NCBI GenBank assembly: GCA_023301335.1
Contig: JALZVA010000178.1
Coordinates: forward strand, 1-7,473
Direction of reading: 5' to 3'
DNA: 7,473 bases
Source: Akkermansiaceae bacterium
GTDB taxonomy: Bacteria > Verrucomicrobiota > Verrucomicrobiia > Verrucomicrobiales > Akkermansiaceae
The notes beneath the pieces are model-generated. The model was not told the origin of the DNA, ran no database searches, and worked only from the letters and a program-made list of their open reading frames with translations. Positions 1 to 5,646 of this stretch are shown piece by piece (positions within the stretch are counted from its first letter, which is position 1; every line of letters starts with the position of its first letter). A program made the translations under genes and the position numbers.

Positions 1-10
1 AAAAATAAAA

Positions 11-51
11 AGAGGTAGGAAATGTATGTAAATCATACACGTCCTACCTCT
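11..51 (-). terminator. Rho-independent terminator of the leftward outer-membrane protein gene
   Basis: A perfect 10-bp outer stem (AGAGGTAGGA at 11-20 with TCCTACCTCT at 42-51) encloses a 2x2 internal mismatch, then a second 6-bp stem (TGTATG at 23-28 with CATACA at 34-39) and a 5-base loop. Read on the minus strand the hairpin runs straight into TTTTTATTTTT, the expected U tract. On the plus strand it is followed by A-rich sequence, so it should work only leftward. It lies about 50 bases past the stop codon at 102-104. A weaker stem (AAGGGT 68-73 with ACCCTT 82-87) lies between. The internal mismatch and long stem are slightly unusual, but terminator is the simplest reading. Confidence 0.8.
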
Positions 52-101
52 AAAAAATAAACTTAGGAAGGGTTTCTAAGCACCCTTAAAATGAACCAAT
101 A

Positions 102-1232
102 TTAGTTAGATCCGAAAGCTAGGTTTACCTGGAACCATAAGGCTGTAGCGTTAGTCTCTTGATCACGATCTTCGTGATCAAGCTGGAGACGGGCGGTCCC
201 GCCTACGAATTCATTGACTTCGAAGGCACGTGTGAGGGCGAGAGAGTAACGGCCTAGCTGAGGGGTTTCTCCTAGCTCATCTACTCCTTCAAGGTATTCT
301 ACTCTTCCTGCTAGCTCCCAACCTGGAGCAAAGCCGTAAGTGGACGAGAGTGAAACGCCGAATTCTTCTGCGTTACCACGGACAGCACCGTCTTCTGAAG
401 CAAAGTCAAAATCTCTGTAAAGCCCTTCAACTCCAACAGTGGCGTAGCGCTCATTGGAAGAGAAACCACCTTCTTGCCATTCATACTCAAGCCCTAGACC
501 GTAGAGCTCTGCATCTCTACCGAAGCCGTTATCTCCAGTAGAATAGTGTGCTCTGTAGTTGAGGTAATTGAAGTCATCAAAGAGATACTTACCTCTCCAG
601 TTAAGCGTGAGCACGGTGTCTTCAAACGCGGCTTCTTCTCCGTCGATTTCATCTTCGCCACCTTCTTCTTCTTCCTCTTCATGCCCGACTACTTCACTGA
701 AGGAAACACTGAAGAATGAGTCATGCTTAAAGAAAGGAAGCTTGTATTGTAGCTCTCCTCCATCAGAAAGAAGGCCTTCGTCTCCTCCAAAACGAGTAGT
801 AAGTAGGGAACCGTTAACGAAACTCCAAGCGTGTAAGTGCTGACTATTCTCAGCATGAATACGGTTATAAATTCTTCCTGCACGAATAATAAAGGTGTCA
901 TTAAAAAGATTAGCTTGCCCGTAGCTATCTTCCCATTCGCCACCAAAGCTATCACCATCGATAAAGATGTTGTAGTTAGCTTGGGCGGAAAAGATATCAT
1001 TCAGTTTAGCGGAGGCTCCGAGTTCCACACCCTGAAGAGTGAGTACATCGTTTGGATCATGCTCATGGCGGCCATGACTTTCAAGCTCTTGATCAGAGGT
1101 TCCAGTTGCGCCTGTGGCGAAAGCGGAAAATTTTAATTCAGGTTCTGCGAAGGCTGTCGCTGAGGAAATCCAAAGTAGTGCAGCGGTGTTTCTTAATGCG
1201 GTCATAGAACTCGAAATAGGATAAAAATTCAT
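102..1232 (-). CDS. Outer-membrane beta-barrel (porin-like) protein, possibly zinc/metal-regulated
   Basis: Predicted 376-residue exported outer-membrane protein. An N-terminal signal peptide ends at the AFA|EPEL junction (residues 28-31). The rest is rich in alternating aromatic/polar strands and Gly/Asp/Glu turns typical of a barrel, with no Cys and no TonB-dependent plug motif seen. Two metal-ligand-like stretches stand out: HGRHEH near residues 53-58, and an acidic run beginning HEEEEEE at 184-190 and continuing to about 205. The segment around residues 132-165 (HLHAWSFVNGSLLTTRF, then GDEGLL and GGE) resembles, from memory, proteins annotated as zinc-regulated TonB-dependent receptor-like. 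That family call is recognition only. The ATG at 1230-1232 is kept, but the ATG at 1203-1205 gives a cleaner 20-residue signal peptide and would leave the upstream dyad entirely in the leader. Neither start has a Shine-Dalgarno. The C-terminus is FGSN, not the usual terminal Phe. The gene is single, divergent from ileS, and followed by a terminator. The substrate is unknown. Confidence 0.8.
   Translation of the reverse strand: MNFYPISSSMTALRNTAALLWISSATAFAEPELKFSAFATGATGTSDQELESHGRHEHDPNDVLTLQGVELGASAKLNDIFSAQANYNIFIDGDSFGGEWEDSYGQANLFNDTFIIRAGRIYNRIHAENSQHLHAWSFVNGSLLTTRFGGDEGLLSDGGELQYKLPFFKHDSFFSVSFSEVVGHEEEEEEGGEDEIDGEEAAFEDTVLTLNWRGKYLFDDFNYLNYRAHYSTGDNGFGRDAELYGLGLEYEWQEGGFSSNERYATVGVEGLYRDFDFASEDGAVRGNAEEFGVSLSSTYGFAPGWELAGRVEYLEGVDELGETPQLGRYSLALTRAFEVNEFVGGTARLQLDHEDRDQETNATALWFQVNLAFGSN
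158..182. repeat. Perfect 11-bp inverted repeat with 3-base loop inside the coding region
   Basis: CTTGATCACGA (158-168) and TCGTGATCAAG (172-182) are exact reverse complements separated by TCT. It lies inside the 3' part of the outer-membrane protein gene, where it encodes the charged turn LDHEDRDQ, about 55-80 bases before the stop codon. It is not followed by a T tract on either strand, so it does not look like a terminator. It could be a chance result of codon choice or an mRNA structure near the 3' end. Confidence 0.5.
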
Positions 1233-1254
1233 TAATGCAAGTTTTTTGCATTAA
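1232..1254. promoter_or_regulatory. Dyad operator candidate (TTAATGCAA-5-TTGCATTAA) upstream of the outer-membrane protein gene
   Basis: TTAATGCAA (1232-1240) and TTGCATTAA (1246-1254) form a perfect 9-bp inverted repeat around a 5-base spacer. A site of this size (23 bp) and AT-rich dyad form is what a dimeric repressor such as a Fur/Zur-family metalloregulator would bind, though it does not match the well-known proteobacterial Zur box. It abuts the first ATG of the leftward gene and lies 27 bases upstream of the alternative ATG at 1205. The candidate -10 at 1267-1272 places transcription start near its outer edge, so bound protein would block initiation or early elongation. It has no following T tract on the plus strand, and the spacer is A/T-rich, so a terminator is unlikely. 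The regulator is not in the window. Confidence 0.5.
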
Positions 1255-1266
1255 AAATGGAAATTA

Positions 1267-1272
1267 ATTGTA
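1267..1272 (-). promoter_or_regulatory. Candidate -10 element for the outer-membrane protein gene
   Basis: Read leftward the sequence is TACAAT, five of six matches to TATAAT, in AT-rich context. No good -35 is visible (AAGCTT about 17 bases upstream is poor), so an activator or a different sigma preference is possible. The predicted start point near 1259-1260 would put the 1232-1254 dyad directly at +5 to +28. An alternative reading uses TTGCAT inside the dyad as -35 and TATTTC (plus positions 1213-1218) as -10, which would give an almost leaderless message from the ATG at 1205. Both are pattern calls only. Confidence 0.3.
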
Positions 1273-1349
1273 TTTGAGCGATTTAATGAAAGCTTGGAGA
1301 GGATATTTTAAGAGCTCTTTGTATTTTTAATCGATCCATTGAAACCCTC

Positions 1350-1376
1350 TTGACCCTAAAGCTGCACAGGTATAGC
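1350..1376 (+). promoter_or_regulatory. Sigma-70-like promoter of the ileS-lspA-HD gene cluster
   Basis: TTGACC (1350-1355, five of six matches to TTGACA) is followed after 15 bases by TATAGC (1371-1376, four of six to TATAAT). Start of transcription would fall near 1383, leaving a leader of about 24 bases before the ATG at 1407. The spacer is a little shorter than the usual 17. The same stretch is open in the ileS frame back to the TTG at 1350, so this promoter also argues that the real IleS start is 1407 and not 1350. Confidence 0.5.
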
Positions 1377-1406
1377 TTGCCGCTCACTTCAACCGAAGAC
1401 CTTATC

Positions 1407-4181
1407 ATGAGTAACGAAGGCCCAAATTATAAAGACACATTGAGCTTGCCGCAGACGAGTTTCCCAATGCGTGGAGATTTAGTGAAACAAGAGCCAGCCC
1501 GCCTTGAAAAATGGGAATCTGAGGGACTGTATGAACGCATTCAGCAGCGTCGTGCGGAACAAAATGCCCCACGCTACATACTCCATGACGGCCCTCCTTT
1601 TGCGAATGGGGATGCTCACATGGGAACTGCACTCAATAAGGTGCTCAAGGATCTAGTGGTGAAATCAAAGAGCATGGCTGGGTTTGAAACTCCCTTTATC
1701 CCCGGGTGGGACTGTCACGGCCTTCCGATTGAATTTAAGGTGTGCCAGAACGCAGCAGGTCTTGAGCCAGCTGAGATCCGCAGCCGTTGCGTGGAGTTTG
1801 CTTCTAAGTGGATCGATATCCAAAAAGCATCCTTCCGCCGTCTCGGCGTTCTCGCTGATTGGGAGAACCCTTACCTGACCATGGACGCCTCGTATGAAGC
1901 GGACATCGTGCGGACGTTTTCTGCGCTTATCAAACGGGGCAGTGTCTATCAGTCTAAAAAACCTGTTCAGTGGTCTTACGGAGCACAGACAGCATTAGCG
2001 GAGGCAGAGGTGGAATATAAAGAGAAGAAATCCATTTCCATCTATGTAGAATTTCCTCTCACCACAGATCAGTTCGGAGCAGGTGTATCGATGGTCATCT
2101 GGACCACCACGCCTTGGACACTTCCTGCTAACCAAGGGATCGCAGCACACCCTTTATTTGATTACGTGGTAGGAGTCTTTGAAAAATCTATCGAAAAAGA
2201 TGGGGAAACCATCGTCACGACCAAAAAACTAGTCGTGGCGAAGGAGCTCATCGCAGTGTTTGAGGAAAAGACAGGCTTCGCTCTGAAGGAAACACTTCAG
2301 GAACTTAAAGGCGCTGAGCTAGAAGGTCTCGAAGCTCAGCATCCTTTCTTGGAGAGAACCAGTAAACTAATCAATGCAAACTTCGTGACCACGGATGCGG
2401 GCACCGGAGCTGTGCACATCGCCCCTGGACATGGTGCTGACGATTACTCTGCCGGAATGCAGAATGGATTAGAGGTACACTCCCCAGTCGATGATGAAGG
2501 GAAATACACAGAAGAATGCGGAATCCCTGAATTAGTAGGTGAGCATGTGTTTGATTGTAATGTACCGATCATTAAAATCCTCGCAGCAAAGAGCCATCTG
2601 TTAGGAAAAGAAAATTTAAGACATAGCTACCCACACTGCTGGAGATCTAAGACTCCGATCATCTTCCGTGCTGTAGAGCAGTTCTTTATCTCTCTAGAAG
2701 GCCTCAGAGAGAAGGCACTAGAGGAAATTGATAAGGTGGACTGGCTGCCAAAGTGGGGGAGAAACCGTATCTACGGCACCGTGGAGTCACGCCCAGACTG
2801 GTGTGTTTCCCGTCAGCGGACCTGGGGGGTTCCTGTTCCCGTCTTCTTTGATGAGAACGGTTCCGCAGTGATCTGTGCTGATACAGCAGAGAAGGTAGCC
2901 GACCTGATTGAGCAAGAAGGCTCGAACATTTGGTTTAAGCTCTCTGACCAGGAACTTGCAGAAAGATTAGGACTGCCAAGTAATTATAAAAAATGCCGTG
3001 ATACCCTAGATGTGTGGATCGACTCAGGATCATCTCATAAGGCTGTGGTGGATCGCCACCCAAAGCTTCAGGGCCCAGCAGATCTTTATCTCGAAGCCAC
3101 CGACCAGCATCGCGGATGGTTCCAGTCCTCACTCATGCTCTCTGTAGGGCTGAATGACCGCGCCCCCTATAAGTCTGTGCTGACACACGGATTTGTGGTG
3201 GACCAGGACTTACTTGAGAAAAAGAAGAAGGGACAGATCACCGCCGATGAAGCTAAGATTTCTAAGTCTGGAACAAGTGGGAAACCTGTAGACGCAAAGT
3301 ATTACTACGAAACCTATGGAGCAGACATTGTTAGACTATGGGTCGCAAGCGTAGACTGGCAGACAGAAGTTCCCTTCGGTGAAAAACTCTTCAAGCAAAT
3401 TTCGGAACCATACCGTCGCCTCAGAAATACACTGCGTATCCTGTTAGGAAATAAAGATGGCTTTAATCCTGAGACAGATGCCGTGGCAAAGGCGGATATG
3501 CCTTTGTTAGATCAGTGGTTGTTAGAGCGACTCCATGTAGTGATCAGTGAATGTAAGCTAGCTTATGAAAACTTTGAATTCCGCAAGGTGTTTAATAAAG
3601 TGAATGAGTTCTGCGTATCTGAACTCTCCGCAATCTACGTCGATGTGACCAAGGATAGAATGTATTGTGACGCCAGCTCTAGTATCCGTCGCCGTTCTAC
3701 CCAGACGGTGATGCATGAAACATTCTTAGCGATTGTGAAGCTAATGGCTCCGATCATCGCCTACACCACAGATGAAGCGTGGGAGCATGCTGGCTTAGAA
3801 GGCTCAGTGCATGAGCAGGATTTCCCAGAGGCAAAAGCCGAATGGGCACCGAGCCAAGTGACTGAGCAGGTTGCTGAATTGTTAGAACTACGTGGAGTTA
3901 TCCAAACTGCCATTGAGGAAAAGGTGCAGGCAAAAGTCTTTAATAAAAATAATGAAGCACGTGTAAAAGTCACGGTGCCAGCAGACTTCGCCAGTAAGGA
4001 AATCATCCAAGACCGTGAGTTCTCCACCGAGTTCTTTATCCTAGCAGACCTTGAGGTCGTGGAGGGCGATGCCATCTCAGCGGAAGCAGAGAAGACAGAG
4101 TATGCCATGTGCCCACGTTGCCGAAGATATGAACCCTTGTTAGAAAGTGGCCTGTGTGAACGCTGTGACGCAGTTGTTTAA
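1407..4181 (+). CDS. ileS: Isoleucyl-tRNA synthetase (class I, bacterial type 1)
   Basis: Cytoplasmic enzyme that charges tRNA-Ile with isoleucine, using ATP, and edits misactivated valine. The 924-residue product is the normal length for type 1 IleS. The N-terminus (YKDTLSLPQTSFPMRGDL) is characteristic. The HIGH motif reads HMGT at 71-74, within PPFANGDAHMGT. PGWDCHGLPIE follows. The CP1 editing domain shows WTTTPWTLPAN from 232 and HIAPGHGADDY at 337-347. DWCVSRQR is at 464-471. The second signature reads KISKS at 617-621, followed by the anticodon-binding helical domain. A C-terminal zinc finger has Cys902, 905, 917 and 920. Oddities are Thr as the fourth HIGH residue and about 14 extra Lys-rich residues just before KISKS. 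The ATG at 1407 is chosen because homologues start there. A TTG 57 bases upstream lies in the likely promoter. There is no Shine-Dalgarno. It is followed after 12 bases by lspA, a conserved pairing. Confidence 0.97.
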   Translation: MSNEGPNYKDTLSLPQTSFPMRGDLVKQEPARLEKWESEGLYERIQQRRAEQNAPRYILHDGPPFANGDAHMGTALNKVLKDLVVKSKSMAGFETPFIPGWDCHGLPIEFKVCQNAAGLEPAEIRSRCVEFASKWIDIQKASFRRLGVLADWENPYLTMDASYEADIVRTFSALIKRGSVYQSKKPVQWSYGAQTALAEAEVEYKEKKSISIYVEFPLTTDQFGAGVSMVIWTTTPWTLPANQGIAAHPLFDYVVGVFEKSIEKDGETIVTTKKLVVAKELIAVFEEKTGFALKETLQELKGAELEGLEAQHPFLERTSKLINANFVTTDAGTGAVHIAPGHGADDYSAGMQNGLEVHSPVDDEGKYTEECGIPELVGEHVFDCNVPIIKILAAKSHLLGKENLRHSYPHCWRSKTPIIFRAVEQFFISLEGLREKALEEIDKVDWLPKWGRNRIYGTVESRPDWCVSRQRTWGVPVPVFFDENGSAVICADTAEKVADLIEQEGSNIWFKLSDQELAERLGLPSNYKKCRDTLDVWIDSGSSHKAVVDRHPKLQGPADLYLEATDQHRGWFQSSLMLSVGLNDRAPYKSVLTHGFVVDQDLLEKKKKGQITADEAKISKSGTSGKPVDAKYYYETYGADIVRLWVASVDWQTEVPFGEKLFKQISEPYRRLRNTLRILLGNKDGFNPETDAVAKADMPLLDQWLLERLHVVISECKLAYENFEFRKVFNKVNEFCVSELSAIYVDVTKDRMYCDASSSIRRRSTQTVMHETFLAIVKLMAPIIAYTTDEAWEHAGLEGSVHEQDFPEAKAEWAPSQVTEQVAELLELRGVIQTAIEEKVQAKVFNKNNEARVKVTVPADFASKEIIQDREFSTEFFILADLEVVEGDAISAEAEKTEYAMCPRCRRYEPLLESGLCERCDAVV

Positions 4182-4193
4182 GTTTTAAAACCT

Positions 4194-4820
4194 ATGAAGA
4201 CACCCTTCTTATTCCTCGCGTTCGTCGTACCACTCTACATCGTTGATCAGATTACGAAGTGGTGGTGCGTGCTGCACTTTAACGTGCGGAAGGAATCGGG
4301 GTATGTGAATGAGAAGGGAGAGATCATCTACTGGTGGTTTAATGCAGATGGGAATACCAAGGTCGATGTACTCGAAGGCCATTTCTGGCTGCCGAGAGTA
4401 CATAACCAAGGAGTAGCATGGGGCTTGGGGAATGGATCAGCTTGGGCGCCGATTGTGTTCCTGATTATCCCGATTGTTGCTCTCTTTGTGATTCGAATAC
4501 TTTGGATCAAAGGCTTCTTTAAGCTTAAGCCCGCCCGTTATGCCGCTCCCTTATTACTTGCAGGTGTGTTAGGGAACCTCACAGATAGATTAACTCAGGG
4601 GTTTTTCCTAGAGCATCTGAAGGGTGAGTCATTTTGGACACGTCTAAGTGAGGGCTACGTGGTGGATTTCCTAGCGGTAAAGATCCCGATCATCGATTAT
4701 AATTTCCCCGTCTTTAATGTTGCAGATAGCTGCGTGAGTGTCGCGGCGACGCTACTCTTACTCACCGCCGTGTTTGAGAAAAAGCTCGCTGCCATGCAGG
4801 GGATTCAGTTAGACCACTAG
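4194..4820 (+). CDS. lspA: Lipoprotein signal peptidase (signal peptidase II)
   Basis: Inner-membrane aspartyl protease that cuts the signal peptide from prolipoproteins after diacylglyceryl addition at the lipobox Cys. Four hydrophobic segments are seen near residues 4-23, 84-104, 116-132 and 177-194. Family motifs are present in order: VDQITKWW (17-24), NQGVAWG (71-77), GNLTDR with catalytic Asp131, and FNVADS with catalytic Asp178. At 208 residues it is some 40 longer than typical LspA. The surplus is mainly a polar and aromatic stretch at about 30-60 between the first membrane segment and the NQG motif, on the periplasmic side by the usual topology, and partly at about 137-155. It starts 12 bases after ileS and ends 2 bases before the HD gene, so it is almost surely cotranscribed with both. 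There is no Shine-Dalgarno before the ATG, and translation may be coupled to ileS. Confidence 0.96.
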   Translation: MKTPFLFLAFVVPLYIVDQITKWWCVLHFNVRKESGYVNEKGEIIYWWFNADGNTKVDVLEGHFWLPRVHNQGVAWGLGNGSAWAPIVFLIIPIVALFVIRILWIKGFFKLKPARYAAPLLLAGVLGNLTDRLTQGFFLEHLKGESFWTRLSEGYVVDFLAVKIPIIDYNFPVFNVADSCVSVAATLLLLTAVFEKKLAAMQGIQLDH

Positions 4821-4822
4821 GA

Positions 4823-5407
4823 ATGCAAGACCTAGAACAGAGGCTAGCATTTATCAAAGCCATAGATGCCTTAAAAGAGGTAAAGAGAAAGACCTACCTA
4901 CTCTCTGAGACACGCTTTGAAAACTCGGCAGAACACAGCTGGGCAGTATCCACCCTGGCACTAGTGCTCGCAGATTACGCACCAGCAGGCGTGGACATCA
5001 GCCGTGTCATTAAGATGCTCTTAATCCACGATGTCGTGGAAGTCGATGCGGGTGACGTGTTCCTCTATGCAGAGGATAGAGATGCGCATAAAGACGAGGA
5101 GAGGAAGGCAGCCGACCGCTTGTTTGGAATGCTCCCTGAATCTCTTGGAATCGATCTCCGCTCCCACTGGGATGAGTTCGAGGCCGAGCAAACCGCTGAG
5201 TCCCAGTTCGCCGCAGCCCTCGATCGTTTCATCCCGGTCCTGCATAACCTCCACACAAAAGGCCGCGCCTGGAGAGAACTCGGTGTCGCACACGCACAAA
5301 TCATCGAGAAAAATCAGAAAATTGAGAAATCCTCCCCGGCCTTGTGGCACTACCTAAAGGCAGAAATTGATAAACTCTTTGCGGGAAAACAGAAGCTAGA
5401 AGACTGA
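4823..5407 (+). CDS. HD-domain phosphohydrolase, YfbR/COG1896-like (probable nucleotidase)
   Basis: A 194-residue soluble protein with the metal-dependent HD-superfamily signature: Arg31 and His38 in RFENSAEHSW, the His69-Asp70 pair in LLIHDVVEVDAGD, and a distal Asp134 in ALDRF. Spacing and length (E. coli YfbR has 199 residues) match the HD_3/COG1896 group, whose studied member YfbR is a 5'-deoxynucleotidase acting on dNMPs. The substrate here is inferred, not shown. Glu73, Asp75 and Asp78 after the HD pair are typical of the family. It has no signal peptide or membrane segment. The gene begins 2 bases after the lspA stop, so it is the third gene of the ileS-lspA transcription unit and possibly translationally coupled. 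AGGA directly touches the ATG and is too close to act as a ribosome site. No functional link with lipoprotein processing is evident. Confidence 0.9.
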   Translation: MQDLEQRLAFIKAIDALKEVKRKTYLLSETRFENSAEHSWAVSTLALVLADYAPAGVDISRVIKMLLIHDVVEVDAGDVFLYAEDRDAHKDEERKAADRLFGMLPESLGIDLRSHWDEFEAEQTAESQFAAALDRFIPVLHNLHTKGRAWRELGVAHAQIIEKNQKIEKSSPALWHYLKAEIDKLFAGKQKLED

Positions 5408-5422
5408 GGGATGATCCCTCAG
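5404..5422 (+). terminator. Hairpin overlapping the stop codon of the HD gene, possible terminator
   Basis: CTGAGGGAT (5404-5412) and ATCCCTCAG (5414-5422) are perfect reverse complements around a single base. As RNA this gives a GC-rich 7-bp stem with a 5-base loop. The TGA stop (5405-5407) lies within the left arm. No T tract follows (the next bases are CTGGGCGAAAAAGG), so it is not a canonical intrinsic terminator. It may end the operon with help from Rho or protect the 3' end. Confidence 0.4.
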
Positions 5423-5450
5423 CTGGGCGAAAAAGGAGTTAGGGGAATCT

Positions 5451-5588
5451 AACTACGAATGAGCACGAATCGACACGAATTTCAAAGCAGGGGAATTCAG
5501 CTTCATGTTTGCCTATACTGATCTGTGACCCTCATGGGATATCTAAAAACCATTCATTATTAGTGTGAATTTGTGTCTATTCGTGGTT
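5451..5588. repeat. Inverted-repeat intergenic element with 10-base-periodic ACGAAT arms
   Basis: The left arm starts AACT and has ACGAAT at 5455-5460, 5465-5470 and 5475-5480, exactly 10 bases apart. The right arm is its inverted counterpart: ATTAGT (5559-5564), ATTTGT (5569-5574) and ATTCGT (5579-5584), again with a 10-base step, ending GGTT. Reverse-complemented, the right arm reads AACC, ACGAAT, AGAC, ACAAAT, TCAC, ACTAAT, so the 30-base arms align along their length with some substitutions. No reading frame spans it. The layout suits a dispersed non-coding repeat, of the small inverted-repeat or REP/MITE-like class. Similar ACGAAT-type intergenic repeats are familiar to me from PVC and proteobacterial genomes, but that is recollection. 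No flanking target-site duplication is obvious. Confidence 0.7.
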
Positions 5589-5606
5589 GAAACAACATAG
5601 CATAAG

Positions 5607-5633
5607 TTACCCAGAAGCCCTCAGTTCTATTAT
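5607..5633 (+). promoter_or_regulatory. Weak candidate promoter for the RNase R gene
   Basis: TTACCC (5607-5612) is followed after 15 bases by TATTAT (5628-5633, five of six matches to TATAAT). The implied start point is only a few bases before the ATG at 5647, giving a very short leader. The -35 match is poor (three of six). It lies just after the right arm of the inverted-repeat element, so the element sits directly upstream of the promoter. Confidence 0.25.
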
Positions 5634-5646
5634 TCATTTGTGTTTC

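Larger units (their letters stand above)
5423..5646. other. Intergenic region between the HD gene and RNase R gene
   Basis: About 220 bases with no supported gene. It contains the ACGAAT inverted-repeat element (5451-5588), 78 bases of non-repetitive sequence between its arms, and a possible weak promoter before the RNase R start. The RNase R frame is open back to 5569, just past a TGA at 5566-5568, but that stretch has no family resemblance. Confidence 0.7.

Noticed and set aside
568..1136. Plus-strand frames opposite the outer-membrane protein gene
   Set aside because: The Ser/Pro-rich run is simply the complement of the Glu-rich coding tract, so these are shadows.
1310..1319. Palindrome AAGAGCTCTT followed by a T-rich stretch in the divergent intergenic region
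   Set aside because: It has no loop to form a terminator hairpin, there is no upstream rightward gene to terminate, and it is short enough to arise by chance.
1350..1406. Upstream extension of the ileS frame from a TTG codon at 1350
   Set aside because: The added 19 residues have no family resemblance, the ATG at 1407 matches the usual IleS N-terminus, and the stretch looks like a promoter (TTGACC, 15 bases, TATAGC).
3761..4108. 115-codon open frame on the minus strand inside ileS
   Set aside because: It lies wholly opposite a conserved gene, has Ser/Ala-rich shadow composition, and has no family motif or separate signals.
5021..5357. Overlapping frames of about 108 codons on both strands inside the HD gene
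   Set aside because: Both are in alternative frames of a gene with clear HD motifs. No start signals or protein-like motifs support them.
5451..5588. ACGAAT repeats considered as a CRISPR array
   Set aside because: The units are 6 bases at 10-base spacing in two inverted sets, without long repeats, uniform spacers or cas genes.
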